A DNA stretch of 64,000 nt from an uncultured Bacteroidales bacterium (GCA_900319005.1 ONMV01000004.1:1-64000), one strand, 5' to 3'. Shown: positions 8,485 through 17,186, counted from the stretch's first letter. Program-made: numbers and translations. Notes: generated by a model not told the origin, from the sequence alone.

Positions 8485-9334
8485 AAATATCTTTGTGAAT
8501 TTGGATGTCGGTATAGCCTAATCCGCCAAGGATGGCGGATAATTGGGGTCCGTAGGCTTCGTTGATTTCGAAGAATAGATATTTAGGTGTATGGTGTATG
8601 GTGTATGGTGTACGGGCGAATAACTCCGCGATGCGGCGGTAGAAGAGGAGCGGATCGTTGTCGGGGACGAAGAGTGCCGTAGAGGGTTCAAAGTTCAGGA
8701 CGTTCGGCCGCATGGAGGATTTTTCCGACTCGCAGATATAGGGAGGGTTACTGACGACAATATTTACCATTTGGTCATTTACCATGTACCATTTATATTT
8801 GGTTATTTGGTCAGAGAAGATATCTGCGACCTGAAAGTTGACATCGACCTTATTGCGGCGGGCATTCTCTTTTGCGACCTCGATGGCATTGGGAGAGATG
8901 TCAATGCCGGTGACATGCCATTCAGGATGCGCTTTTTTGAGGGAAATAGCTATACAACCGGAACCGGTACCGATATCAAGGACATTTACCATTTGGTCAT
9001 TTACCATTTGGACATTTATTCTCTCGACGAGTTCGGCGGTTTCGGGGCGGGGGATGAGGGTGGCAGGAGTGACTTTGAGGTCGAGTCCGTTCCATAAAGT
9101 GTGCCCAAAAATATACTGAATCGGCTCAAAATGCAATAATCTATCAATTATTGTCTGTATTTTTTGCATATTTGCAAAATTTGTAGTATCTTTGCACCCG
9201 CAAAGAAGTTGAGAGCGTGTGAGACCTGTTTCTTCTTCCATTATCCACCAAGCTAGAGATGCTGCCTCATCCTTTGGATAGACAGCTTGTAAAGCGGATG
9301 AGATATTTGAAATTTGAGATTGGAGATTGGACAT
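8444..9334 (-). CDS. prmC: Release factor glutamine methyltransferase, with in-frame repeat insertions
   Basis: PrmC methylates the glutamine of the GGQ motif in peptide chain release factors RF1/RF2, using S-adenosylmethionine. The SAM-binding motif VLDIGTGSGCIAIS and the catalytic NPPYI motif are both present, and the N-terminal helical domain is intact. The start at 9334 (MSNLQSQISN) is preferred over the upstream ATG at 9349. Three repeat tracts interrupt the normal sequence in frame: VQMVNDQMVN just before the SAM motif, YMVNDQMVN just before NPPY, and TPYTIHHTP from four heptads at 8587-8614. They fall at positions that should be loops, so the enzyme is probably active. An antisense promoter lies inside the gene at 9163-9194. 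Confidence 0.92.
   Translation of the reverse strand: MSNLQSQISNISSALQAVYPKDEAASLAWWIMEEETGLTRSQLLCGCKDTTNFANMQKIQTIIDRLLHFEPIQYIFGHTLWNGLDLKVTPATLIPRPETAELVERINVQMVNDQMVNVLDIGTGSGCIAISLKKAHPEWHVTGIDISPNAIEVAKENARRNKVDVNFQVADIFSDQITKYKWYMVNDQMVNIVVSNPPYICESEKSSMRPNVLNFEPSTALFVPDNDPLLFYRRIAELFARTPYTIHHTPKYLFFEINEAYGPQLSAILGGLGYTDIQIHKDIYGKDRIIEGRMAR
8587..8614. repeat. Four exact 7-bp units (gtgtatg) inside prmC
   Basis: Three gtgtatg copies and one gtgtacg lie head to tail with no spacing. On the prmC strand they read TPYTIHHTP. This is one of several period-7 arrays in the window that share the period but not the sequence. Confidence 0.85.
8762..8812. repeat. Repeat family C (aaatggtaaatgacc) inside prmC, copy 1
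   Basis: Copies of the 15-bp unit aaatggtaaatgacc are read on the prmC strand as MVNDQMVN directly before the NPPY motif. Related copies occur at 8982, 16556, 17157, 18286 and 61489. Confidence 0.8.
8982..9019. repeat. Repeat family C inside prmC, copy 2
   Basis: The same unit as at 8762, read as VQMVNDQMVN just before the SAM-binding motif of PrmC. Two copies of one repeat in a single 300-codon housekeeping gene is notable. Confidence 0.8.
9163..9194 (+). promoter_or_regulatory. Consensus promoter inside prmC, antisense to it, probably serving ribD
   Basis: TTTG (9163-9166), 20 bp, TATCTTTG (9187-9194) on the plus strand, within the prmC coding region. No better plus-strand promoter is visible before ribD at 9424. 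A transcript from here would be antisense to about 140 nt of prmC and give ribD a leader of about 220 nt. Confidence 0.45.
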
Positions 9335-9389
9335 TTTTGGGATCAACAATGGTCAACAATTAAAAACAATTACTTTTTCAAATTTGCTG

Positions 9390-9421
9390 CAAAGTTACAA
9401 CAAAAAAATCAAATAAACAAA
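9390..9421 (-). promoter_or_regulatory. Bacteroidota-type promoter for prmC-recX
   Basis: On the minus strand TTTG (9418-9421), 20 bp, TAACTTTG (9390-9397). The prmC start follows about 55 bp downstream. Confidence 0.65.
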
Positions 9422-9423
9422 TT

Positions 9424-10533
9424 TTGAAGAACAATTACGAAAAATATATCGCACATTGTATAGAAATTGCCCGTCGGGGGGAGTATTTTGTGGCTCCGAA
9501 CCCGATGGTAGGTGCGGTGTTGACAGCCCCCTCCGACTCCCCCTTAAAGGGGGAGAGGATCATCGCGGAAGGATGGCATGAGCGGTACGGAGAGGGTCAT
9601 GCGGAAGTGAACTGTTTTCGGCACGCCGAAAACAATGTACGAAGGATAGATGTACGATGTACGAAGGAAGGTAAAAAGGATTATAAGGACTGCACGCTGT
9701 ATGTGAGTTTGGAACCATGCAGTCATTACGGAAAGACTCCCCCTTGTGCGAAGCTGATTATAGAGAAAGGGGTGGGAAGAGTAGTTGTGGGGATGTTAGA
9801 CCCCAATCCGCTGGTTGCAGGCAAAGGGGTGCATATGTTGCGGGATGCCGGGATCGATGTGGTGGTCGGTGTGATGGAGAAAGAATGCAGAGAGTTGAAC
9901 AAACGGTTCTTGTGCCTCTATGAGAAGAAAAGACCTTACGTCATACTCAAATGGGCACAGACGGGGGACGGTTTTTTGGATGTACGAAGGACAGATGTAC
10001 GATGTACGAAGGATGTACGAAGGGGTGAAGGACAGCATTTGAATGGAGCATTGCCGATTTCGACACCGGAGACGAAGAAACTGGTACATAAGATGCGGGC
10101 GGAGAATATGGCGATTATGGTAGGTACCAACACGGTGCTGATGGATAATCCGCGATTATTGAATACCCATTGGGAGGGCAGAAACCCCATCCGCGTGACT
10201 GTTGACCGACACAACAGGATACCGGATGACGCGAGAATATGGGGAGGAGGGGCTTCAGACTACCCAGGGATAGATCCTGTAATCGTGTATAGAGAGCGGA
10301 CGGATTGGCCGTATATATTAGAGGATTTGGCGGGACGAGGGATACACTCGATCTTGGTGGAAGGCGGTACAACGCTGCTGAATCATATCTTGGAGACCGG
10401 TATATGGGATGAGATCCATGTGGAGGTAGCGCCCGAGTTGACGATAGGCGAAGGCGTGAAGGCACCGGAGATCACGCTGCCGGAGGGGTATGAAGAGGTG
10501 GATGGACACTATTTGTATAGAATTGAAAATTGA
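9424..10533 (+). CDS. ribD: Bifunctional riboflavin deaminase/reductase RibD
   Basis: RibD carries out the second and third steps of riboflavin synthesis: deamination of the GTP-derived pyrimidine, then reduction of its ribosyl side chain. The N-terminal deaminase shows the zinc site HAE (residue 60) and PCSHYGKTPPC. The C-terminal reductase shows KWAQTGDG, MVGTNTVLMDNPRL and LVEGGTTLLNHIL. The only plausible start is the TTG at 9424 (KNNYEKYIAHCIEIARRGE), since the next Met is inside the domain. Repeats are inserted in frame at three places: PSDSPLKGER (9526-9557), VRRIDVRCTKEG (9633-9670) and DVRRTDVRCTKDVRRG (9979-10024). The stop codon lies inside a heptad repeat at 10521-10545. No FMN riboswitch precedes it. 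Confidence 0.92.
   Translation: MKNNYEKYIAHCIEIARRGEYFVAPNPMVGAVLTAPSDSPLKGERIIAEGWHERYGEGHAEVNCFRHAENNVRRIDVRCTKEGKKDYKDCTLYVSLEPCSHYGKTPPCAKLIIEKGVGRVVVGMLDPNPLVAGKGVHMLRDAGIDVVVGVMEKECRELNKRFLCLYEKKRPYVILKWAQTGDGFLDVRRTDVRCTKDVRRGEGQHLNGALPISTPETKKLVHKMRAENMAIMVGTNTVLMDNPRLLNTHWEGRNPIRVTVDRHNRIPDDARIWGGGASDYPGIDPVIVYRERTDWPYILEDLAGRGIHSILVEGGTTLLNHILETGIWDEIHVEVAPELTIGEGVKAPEITLPEGYEEVDGHYLYRIEN
9526..9557. repeat. Repeat family G (GC-rich palindromic, 'LKGE' type) inside ribD
   Basis: A CCCCCT...AGGGGG dyad is read in frame as PSDSPLKGER. A relative encoding FSLGEGRGE lies in the glycogen synthase gene at 60350-60391. Translatable repeats of this 'LTPTLSQREG/SLGEGWGE' type are familiar from many bacterial genomes. 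Confidence 0.65.
9633..9670. repeat. Repeat family D (atgtacgaagga) inside ribD, copy 1
   Basis: Tandem tgtacga/agga words are read as VRRIDVRCTKEG between the two zinc-ligand motifs of the deaminase. A second copy is at 9979, and an intergenic relative is at 27810. Confidence 0.75.
9979..10024. repeat. Repeat family D inside ribD, copy 2
   Basis: The same words as at 9633, read as DVRRTDVRCTKDVRRG in the reductase domain, directly after TGDGFL. A normal RibD has a short loop here. Confidence 0.75.
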
Positions 10534-10545
10534 AAATTGAAAATT
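10521..10545. repeat. Heptad repeat family A at the ribD stop codon
   Basis: Three aattgaa-type heptads. The ribD stop (TGA, 10531-10533) is the TGA inside the array, so the repeat defines the C-terminus (RIEN). Confidence 0.8.
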
Positions 10546-10572
10546 CCGCAAAGCGGACAATTGTAAATAAAT

Positions 10573-11406
10573 ATGAAGAAAATTAGTTTGTTAGGTCTTG
10601 TGATGGCATGCTGTTTGTTGGGCGGGTGTCAGGTGTTGGAGAAGAAACAACAGGTAGGTGCGGCAGTTGAACTGAACGGTCGGTATTTGTATTATTCCAC
10701 ACTTGATTCGTTGACACTGGGTTTGAGCAGCGAGGACAGTGCTCGCGTAGCAGAGCAATATATCCGTCAGTGGGCGCAAGATATTTTGCTGTATGACAAT
10801 GCTACCTCGCGTAGAAACAATGAGATTGAAGGAATGGTGGATGATTACAGGACTACATTGTATGTGCGTGCCTATGAAGAGCGGTTGATCGACAAACGTA
10901 TGCCTAAGAAGATTGCGGACTCAACGATAGTGGCATTGTATGAACAGATGCCGGACCGTTTCCGCTTAGACGAGAGTATCGTGCGTGGAATACTCGTAGT
11001 GGTGCCCGTTGATGCACCGAAGATGGATAAGTTGCGTACCTGGTTGACCAAGCAGGATATGGATGCGCTGGAGAAATATGTGTATCAGAACGCGAGCGGG
11101 TATGAGTTGTTTACCGATCGATGGTTGACCACCAGCGAGATGATGGCAAGGATTCCGAAAGAGCGCGCAGAGTTAGAGTCTCTGTTAAAAGCAAAGAACC
11201 AGATCGAGGTGAAGGATTCAACGAAGACCTACTTGTTGCAAATCACTGAGAAACATATGCGAGGCGAAGCGATGCCGATTGATTATGCACGGCCCGAGAT
11301 TGAGAAAATGGTGCTCTATGCGCGTCAAGCAGAATTTCTGCGGAGCGAACGGGAGAGGTTATATAACGAAGCAGTAGAAACTAAAAAAATACAATTTTAT
11401 GAATAA
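10573..11406 (+). CDS. SurA-like periplasmic chaperone lipoprotein
   Basis: The N-terminus is a lipoprotein signal (LGLVMACCLLGGC). The 277-residue protein is mostly helical and similar in layout to the N-terminal chaperone part of SurA/PpiD proteins, with DSARVAEQYIRQWAQDILLY and a final amphipathic helix (IEKMVLYARQAEFLRSERER). No PPIC catalytic domain is visible. The next gene, a PPIC-containing SurA relative, starts 8 bp inside its end, so the two are coupled; together with the OstA/LptA-like gene this looks like an outer-membrane biogenesis operon. The role is inferred from context and fold pattern only. Confidence 0.7.
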   Translation: MKKISLLGLVMACCLLGGCQVLEKKQQVGAAVELNGRYLYYSTLDSLTLGLSSEDSARVAEQYIRQWAQDILLYDNATSRRNNEIEGMVDDYRTTLYVRAYEERLIDKRMPKKIADSTIVALYEQMPDRFRLDESIVRGILVVVPVDAPKMDKLRTWLTKQDMDALEKYVYQNASGYELFTDRWLTTSEMMARIPKERAELESLLKAKNQIEVKDSTKTYLLQITEKHMRGEAMPIDYARPEIEKMVLYARQAEFLRSERERLYNEAVETKKIQFYE

Positions 11407-12763
11407 GATAAAGGCGAAAAGTTATAGGTTATGGGTTATAGGGCTCGTCCTGATGACCAGTATAGTTGCTCAAGCGCAGGGAGTGATAGATGAGGTCATT
11501 TGGGTGGTAGGCGACGAAGCGATTCTCCGCAGCGAAGTGGAGGAAGAGCGTCTGCGTATGCAGTATGAGGGTCAGCAGATGAAAGGTGACCCCTATTGCA
11601 TCATTCCTGAGCAGATGGCTATTCAGAAACTTTTTCTGCATCAGGCGGATCTGGACTCTATCGAGGCCAATGAGTCATCGGTGAGTCATCAGGTAGATAT
11701 GCGTATTAATTACTACATCAATCAGATCGGTTCGAAAGAGAAGATGGAGGAATATTTCCGCAAGCCGAGTAGTGAGATCCGCGAGGAGATGATGACCTTG
11801 GTTCGCCATCAGATGATTATCCAGCAGATGCAGCAGAAACTGACCTCCACCATCAAGCCTACGCCGGCAGAGATACGTCGTTTCTACAATTCGCTTCCGA
11901 TGGATTCGATACCGATGATGCCTGCTCAAGTGGAGGTACAGATTCTTAGTTTTGAGCCCCCTGTTCCGGTGGAAGAGACGGAGCGTATCAAGCAGCGTCT
12001 GCGTGAGTTCACCGAGCGTATTCAGAGCGGAAGTGCAGATTTCAGTATGTTGGCGCGTTTGTATTCGGAAGACACGGAGAGCGCCAAGCACGGCGGTGAG
12101 TTAGGGTTTGTGGGGAAAGGTACGTTGGTGCCGGAGTTTGCGGAAGTGGCATTTAACCTGAATGATCCCAAGCGTGTGAGCCGTATCGTGCAGACCGAAT
12201 ACGGATTCCATATTATCCAGTTGATTGAGAAAAAAGGAGATCGTATCAACTGCCGACATATATTGCTCCGTCCCCGTATTCAGTCGATTGATAAGATTCA
12301 AGCAATCGCGCGTTTGGATAGTATCCGCCAATTGGTGGAGGCAGATAGTTTGCAGTTCGAGCAAGCGGTGGTCATGTTCTCGCAGGATAAGAATACGGTG
12401 ATGAACGCCGGTTTGATGATTAATCCGAATACGGGCAGCAGTCGTTTTGAGTATCAGGAGTTAGCACCGGAAATAGCCAAACAGATCTATAGTTTGAAGG
12501 AAGGCGAGGTGTCTCAGCCGTTTGTGATGATGGATCCGCAAAAGAACCGCGAAGTATGTGCTCTCGTGCGTTTGAAGAAACGAATGGATGTCCATCGCGC
12601 GAACATAACCGATGATTTCCAGACGATTAAAGGGATGTTGGAACAGCAGAAAGGACAGGAGCTGCTGCATAATTGGATTCTCCAAAAACAAAAGACCACC
12701 TACGTGCAGATTGCCCCGGAATGGCAAGGCTGCGATTTCGTATATCCGAATTGGATACACTGA
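11399..12763 (+). CDS. Periplasmic peptidylprolyl isomerase, SurA-like
   Basis: This is a SurA-type chaperone/isomerase for outer-membrane proteins. After the signal peptide comes the SurA N-domain (VIDEVIWVVGDEAILRSEVE). A PPIC rotamase domain follows at about residues 175-270 (FSMLARLYSEDTESAKHGGE, LVPEFAEVAFNLN, YGFHIIQLIEKKG), then a second diverged one. The length of 454 residues fits the family. The signal peptide itself (SYRLWVIGLV) is built on three heptads of gttatag type at 11421-11441. Its ATG lies 8 bp inside the preceding gene. It is followed by the OstA/LptA-like gene, so a joint role in envelope assembly is likely. Confidence 0.85.
   Translation: MNKIKAKSYRLWVIGLVLMTSIVAQAQGVIDEVIWVVGDEAILRSEVEEERLRMQYEGQQMKGDPYCIIPEQMAIQKLFLHQADLDSIEANESSVSHQVDMRINYYINQIGSKEKMEEYFRKPSSEIREEMMTLVRHQMIIQQMQQKLTSTIKPTPAEIRRFYNSLPMDSIPMMPAQVEVQILSFEPPVPVEETERIKQRLREFTERIQSGSADFSMLARLYSEDTESAKHGGELGFVGKGTLVPEFAEVAFNLNDPKRVSRIVQTEYGFHIIQLIEKKGDRINCRHILLRPRIQSIDKIQAIARLDSIRQLVEADSLQFEQAVVMFSQDKNTVMNAGLMINPNTGSSRFEYQELAPEIAKQIYSLKEGEVSQPFVMMDPQKNREVCALVRLKKRMDVHRANITDDFQTIKGMLEQQKGQELLHNWILQKQKTTYVQIAPEWQGCDFVYPNWIH
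11421..11441. repeat. Three 7-bp units (gttatag/gttatgg) inside a signal peptide
   Basis: Units gttatag, gttatgg, gttatag lie head to tail. They encode part of the signal peptide of the SurA-like protein, giving a hydrophobic run (RLWVIGLV). Confidence 0.7.
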
Positions 12764-12818
12764 TAGACCGCTACGCTAAAAGAGTAAAGACCGTTCACTA
12801 TGTTCACTGAAAGAATAA
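12764..12818. repeat. Repeat family E (agaccgct-...-ctgaa) spanning a gene start
   Basis: Diverged copies of the 17-18 bp unit agaccgctncgctgaa fill the spacer between the SurA-like and OstA-like genes and run past the ATG at 12800 (MFTERIKT). The start codon of the OstA-like gene is therefore part of the repeat. Confidence 0.6.
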
Positions 12819-14389
12819 AGACAAGAATAATCCGTCCGATACTATTCGGCCTGTTGTCCTTTGTCCTTATCCCTATGCCCGCAAAAGCTCAGAACATGGT
12901 GTATTTGGAGCGGGCGGAGCATTTGAATTTTGACCAAGAGCGGATAGCTGATGCACAGATTCTGAAAGGCGACGTGGTCTTTCGTCACGAGGAGGCATGG
13001 ATGTATTGCGACAGTGCCTATTTCTACGAAAAGACCAATTCTTTGGATGCTTTCGGACACGTGCGCTTTGTGCAAGGAGATACTTTGGCGGGTTTTGCCG
13101 ATAAGCTCTTTTATGACGGGAATACCAAGATTGCCCGCATGCGGCGGAACGTGCGCCTTGTTCACGGCCGAGCCGATGGGAACCAGACGATAGTGACCAC
13201 CGACACGCTTAATTATAACCGAACGGAAGGGATAGCCTATTATTATTCCGGCGGGGAAGTGCGGGATTCGCTCAATACCTTGGTTTCGGTGCAGGGCAAC
13301 TATCGGCCTAAGACCAATCAGGCTATTTTCAGCCGTGAGGTGCATCTGACGAATCCGAATTTTGTGCTGACCAGCGATACACTTTGGTATAACACAGCGA
13401 CACGCGTGACGGACATCGTGAGTCCGACGGTGATTGTGTACGAAGAGGAGACTACTATCTATTCCGAAGACGGATGGTATAACACCGACTCGGAGCAATC
13501 GATGTTGCTTAACCGTTCCCGGGTGGTACATAAGGATGGCAAGACGATGACGGGCGATACGATTTACTACGACAAGCATATCGGCTTCGGGCGCGTGTTA
13601 GGTAAGATGGAGATGAGCGATTCGACGCAGCATGCTACGCTGTATGGCGAATACGGAGAGATGTGGGAGGAAGGTAGCCGAGGTTATGCTACAGACAGCG
13701 CATTGATGGTGGATTGGTCAGACACGGCGCATTTGGCGTATATCCATGCCGATACGCTGTTCACGGAGGAGTTGCATTATGAGGATAGTGCTTTGATGGA
13801 CAGTACTTATTATCTCGTGAAGGGTTATTACGGTGTGCGTGTTTACCGGGATGATGTTCAGATGGTGTGTGACTCAATGGTCTATTTAGGTTCCGACTCG
13901 ACGATTCATTTGTATAAGAACCCTATTTCTTGGAGCGATAACCAGCAGTTCTCGTCGGACAGCATGATTGTTTTTATCGTCAACGGTACGGTGGAGCATA
14001 CCGTAGGTATCGGAAAAGCGCTCTGTGTGATGCATGACAGTTTGGATTATTTTAATCAGATGAGCGGAAAAGAGTTGACGGCTTATTTGGCGGACGGCGA
14101 GGTGCATACAGTGGACGTGAGCGGAAACGCGCTGACAGTCTATTATCCCAAGGAGGATGACGGAGATTACGTGGGGCTCAACACTACGCAAAGCAGTTTT
14201 ATCCGATCCTATATAGAAGAGCAGTCGATTCAGAGGATGCGATTCACCAAGGAGACCACCGGTGTTCTCTATCCGCTGGATCAGGTGCCCGAAGGAGCCG
14301 ATCGATTGGAGGGATTCTTCTGGGAAGAAGAGAGCCGGCCGACCGACCCGATGGATGTGTTTAGAAAAGTAGAGAGAAAAAAGGAGTAA
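12800..14389 (+). CDS. OstA/LptA-like lipopolysaccharide transport protein
   Basis: A signal peptide (LFGLLSFVLIPMPAKAQ) is followed by a beta-rich OstA-like domain (RADGNQTIVTTDTLNYNRTE, GEVHLTNPNFVLTSDTLWYN) with many 'D-T-L-x-Y/F' strands, as in the LptA/LptD N-terminal fold that carries LPS across the periplasm. At 529 residues it is longer than LptA, with several jelly-roll repeats, matching the 'OstA-like protein' of Bacteroidota. It sits directly after two SurA-like genes, which supports an outer-membrane assembly role. dnaG follows 10 bp later. Its start lies in a family E repeat. Confidence 0.8.
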   Translation: MFTERIKTRIIRPILFGLLSFVLIPMPAKAQNMVYLERAEHLNFDQERIADAQILKGDVVFRHEEAWMYCDSAYFYEKTNSLDAFGHVRFVQGDTLAGFADKLFYDGNTKIARMRRNVRLVHGRADGNQTIVTTDTLNYNRTEGIAYYYSGGEVRDSLNTLVSVQGNYRPKTNQAIFSREVHLTNPNFVLTSDTLWYNTATRVTDIVSPTVIVYEEETTIYSEDGWYNTDSEQSMLLNRSRVVHKDGKTMTGDTIYYDKHIGFGRVLGKMEMSDSTQHATLYGEYGEMWEEGSRGYATDSALMVDWSDTAHLAYIHADTLFTEELHYEDSALMDSTYYLVKGYYGVRVYRDDVQMVCDSMVYLGSDSTIHLYKNPISWSDNQQFSSDSMIVFIVNGTVEHTVGIGKALCVMHDSLDYFNQMSGKELTAYLADGEVHTVDVSGNALTVYYPKEDDGDYVGLNTTQSSFIRSYIEEQSIQRMRFTKETTGVLYPLDQVPEGADRLEGFFWEEESRPTDPMDVFRKVERKKE

Positions 14390-14399
14390 TTAAGTAAAA

Positions 14400-16340
14400 A
14401 TGATACCCAGAGAAGTAATAGAACGTATTCATTCGGCTGCCAAGATTGAAGAAGTGGTGGCGGATTATGTGACCCTGCGTAAGCGCGGGGCGAACCTCAT
14501 CGGCTTATGTCCTTTTCACAACGAGAAGACGGGCTCTTTCACCGTCAGTCCTTCCAAAGGTATCTATAAATGTTTCGGTTGCGGCGTAAGCGGTAATGCG
14601 GTCGGGTTCATCATGGAGATTGAGCAGTGTTCTTACGTGGAGGCACTCAAGCAGTTGGGTAAGAAATATCATATTGAGGTGCCTGAACGCGAGATGACAG
14701 CGGAGGAGCAGCAGCGCCAAGACAACCGCGAGTCGATGTTCGTAGTCAATGATTTTGCCAATAAATGGTTCCAGAAACAGCTTTGGGAAACTCAGGAAGG
14801 ACAGGCGATCGGTCTGAGCTATTTCCGCGAAAGGGGACTGAGAGACGATATCATCCGTAAGTACCAATTGGGGTATTCGCCCGAGAAATGTAATCCGCTG
14901 GTTAAAGCATTGCAGACACAAGGATTCAAGGAGCAGTTCTGCCTCAATAATGTAGATACGGGCATTGGAGTAGGTGTGATAGGAAAGAGCGAAGACGGCC
15001 GTCTGTACGATCGTTTCCGTGACAGGGTGATGTTCCCGATCTTTACGGTCAGCGGTAAACCCGTAGCTTTTGCCGGACGTATCCTCAAGAAGAAAGAGAA
15101 CGTAGGCAAATACGTCAACTCGCCGGATTCGATTATCTATTCCAAGACCAACGAGTTATATGGTCTTTTCCAAGCCAAACAAGCGATTGCCCGGGCGGAT
15201 ATGTGCTATCTGGTGGAGGGTCAGATGGACGTCATCTCGATGCACCAATCGGGTATAGAGAATGTGGTGGCAAGTGGCGGTACGGCATTGACCAAGCCTC
15301 AGATTTGGCTCATCAAACGCTTCACTTCGAATATCACTGTGCTCTATGACGGCGATGCTGCCGGTATCCATGCCGCCCTCCGAGGTATAGACATGTTCCT
15401 TGAAGCGGGCTTTAACGTCAAGGTGGTGCTACTGCCGGACGGAGAGGACCCTGATAGCTATGCGCAAAATCATGACTCGACGGAGTTCATTCAGTATATA
15501 GCGGACCATCAGACGGATTTTATCCGTTTCAAGTCCGCCTTGCTGAGTAAGGATGCAGGAGACGACCCCTTCAAACGCGCTGAGCTGATCAAAGATATAA
15601 CTGCCTCCATCGCGATTATTCCCGACATGATTACACGTCAGGTGTATATCAAAGATTGTGCGGAAAGATTACACATGAGTGAGAAAGTGCTGACAACCGA
15701 GGTGATTAATCTGCGCAAGAAGAAACTTGCCGAGGAGACGAAAGCAGAAGAGCGGCGCGAAGAGTCGGCGCAGCCCGAAGTGCAGAAAGCGCAGGAGACA
15801 ATAACCGCAGCTCCGAAACCATCGTCCTTGTTGGAACAGAACTACTATAACCTGATGCAGCTGGCTGTGCGTTATGGTGAGCGACCCATCCAAGTGGACG
15901 ATGCTGTTTATTCGATAGGCGACTTGATTTTCTATACGCTGGAGGGTGATGGGATTACCCCTCCCCTGCCGATCTATCAGACGATGATCGATGAGTTCAG
16001 GGCACATTCCAAAGAGGAAGGTTTTAAGGCAGAGACGTTCTTCAAGTTCCATCAGGATGCTGAGGTCAGCAAGATGGCGATTGATATGATTGCCGAGAAA
16101 TATCAGAACGCAGCGCAGGATAACGAGAAGCAGTTGGGCGAACTGGTAGCGAGGTTGCTCTTTGAAATCAAACTGACGGTGATTAACATGCAGGTGGAGG
16201 AATTAGAAGAGAAACTGAAAGCAGCGCAAGCAGCGAACGATATAGATTTGCAAATGCAACTTTTGGCGTATCAGCCGAAACTGCTCACCCAACGCAATGA
16301 GATCTGTAAGCGTTTGGGTAATAGAGTGTTGAATGTGTAA
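14400..16340 (+). CDS. dnaG: DNA primase DnaG
   Basis: DnaG makes the RNA primers for replication. The N-terminal CHC2 zinc-binding domain is seen at residues 38-63 (CPFHNEKTGSF, then YKCFGCG). The primase core and TOPRIM domain follow, with LVEGQMDVISMHQSG and VLYDGDAAGIHAALRG carrying the catalytic Glu and DGD-type acidic residues. The C-terminal helicase-interaction region is helical and Glu/Ala-rich. The length of 646 residues is normal. It starts 10 bp after the OstA-like gene; no own promoter is evident. Confidence 0.95.
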   Translation: MIPREVIERIHSAAKIEEVVADYVTLRKRGANLIGLCPFHNEKTGSFTVSPSKGIYKCFGCGVSGNAVGFIMEIEQCSYVEALKQLGKKYHIEVPEREMTAEEQQRQDNRESMFVVNDFANKWFQKQLWETQEGQAIGLSYFRERGLRDDIIRKYQLGYSPEKCNPLVKALQTQGFKEQFCLNNVDTGIGVGVIGKSEDGRLYDRFRDRVMFPIFTVSGKPVAFAGRILKKKENVGKYVNSPDSIIYSKTNELYGLFQAKQAIARADMCYLVEGQMDVISMHQSGIENVVASGGTALTKPQIWLIKRFTSNITVLYDGDAAGIHAALRGIDMFLEAGFNVKVVLLPDGEDPDSYAQNHDSTEFIQYIADHQTDFIRFKSALLSKDAGDDPFKRAELIKDITASIAIIPDMITRQVYIKDCAERLHMSEKVLTTEVINLRKKKLAEETKAEERREESAQPEVQKAQETITAAPKPSSLLEQNYYNLMQLAVRYGERPIQVDDAVYSIGDLIFYTLEGDGITPPLPIYQTMIDEFRAHSKEEGFKAETFFKFHQDAEVSKMAIDMIAEKYQNAAQDNEKQLGELVARLLFEIKLTVINMQVEELEEKLKAAQAANDIDLQMQLLAYQPKLLTQRNEICKRLGNRVLNV

Positions 16341-16353
16341 TGAGTAAAGTAGA

Positions 16354-17133
16354 ATGTTATTTAAAGAAATAGCCTACGGGCCGATACATAGCAGACGATT
16401 AGGCACCAGTCTTGGGGTGGAGTTGATGCCGTTGGATCATAAGTTATGCACTTTCAATTGTGTATATTGCGAGTGTGGATGGAATGAACCGGTGTATCAT
16501 CCCCAACTTCCCACCCGCGCAGAAGTAAGAGCCGCATTGGAGACGAAACTGAAGGAAATGGTAAATGGTACATGTCAAAATGGTACTTGCCTTGATGTCA
16601 TCACTTTCTCCGGTAACGGCGAGCCGACCTTGCATCCTGATTTTCTTGGGATTATCAAAGACACCTGCGCATTGCGGGATCGTTTCTGCCCGTACGCAAA
16701 AGTGAGTGTATTGAGCAACTCGACGCAGTTAGGCAGGCCCGATGTAGTCCAAGCGCTGCGGCTTTGTGATAACCGGATCCTCAAGTTAGACGCCGGTACG
16801 GATGAGATGATGCACCGTATTGATATGCCTGTTAATGAGCATCTTACTGTCGCGCAGATCATGGATTGGCTTGCGCCGTTCGAAGGAGATTTTACGTTGC
16901 AGACCTGCTTCTTGCGTGGGGAGCATGCCGGCAAAAAAATAGATAACACCACTCCCTCCGAATTGGAAGCGTGGTATAGCGCGGTGGAGAGTCTGCGCCC
17001 GAAGCAGATTATGATCTATGTCATCGACCGCAAGACGCCGGAGGAACATCTGGAGAAGATCTCCCGCGCCGAGATGGAGCGTATCGCAGCTCCGCTGATA
17101 GCAAAGGGCTATGATGTGATTATCAGCGCCTAA
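16354..17133 (+). CDS. Radical SAM protein
   Basis: The CX3CX2C cluster motif (CTFNCVYCECGW) at residues 30-41 binds the 4Fe-4S cluster that cleaves S-adenosylmethionine. GNGEPTLHPDF and VSVLSNSTQL are further radical-SAM core motifs. Overall it resembles the COG0731-type (wyosine-synthesis-like) proteins, but its substrate is not known. A family C/D-like repeat encodes MVNGTCQNGTC inside the protein at 16556-16591. It starts 13 bp after dnaG and is probably cotranscribed with it and the following glycosyltransferase gene. Confidence 0.8.
   Translation: MLFKEIAYGPIHSRRLGTSLGVELMPLDHKLCTFNCVYCECGWNEPVYHPQLPTRAEVRAALETKLKEMVNGTCQNGTCLDVITFSGNGEPTLHPDFLGIIKDTCALRDRFCPYAKVSVLSNSTQLGRPDVVQALRLCDNRILKLDAGTDEMMHRIDMPVNEHLTVAQIMDWLAPFEGDFTLQTCFLRGEHAGKKIDNTTPSELEAWYSAVESLRPKQIMIYVIDRKTPEEHLEKISRAEMERIAAPLIAKGYDVIISA
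16556..16591. repeat. Repeat family C relative inside the radical SAM gene
   Basis: The words aaatggtaaatgg and aaaatggtac are read as KEMVNGTCQNGTC. They lie shortly before the GNGEPTLHP core motif. Confidence 0.55.
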
Positions 17134-17156
17134 AGGCAGCAATGTGAAAAAATCTG

Positions 17157-17186
17157 CAAATGGTAAATGACCACATGACCAAATAC
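17157..17186. repeat. Repeat family C providing a start codon
   Basis: The unit aaatggtaaatgacc with a diverged second half covers the first codons (MVNDHMTK) of the glycosyltransferase. The native start may be the second Met at 17175. Confidence 0.65.
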
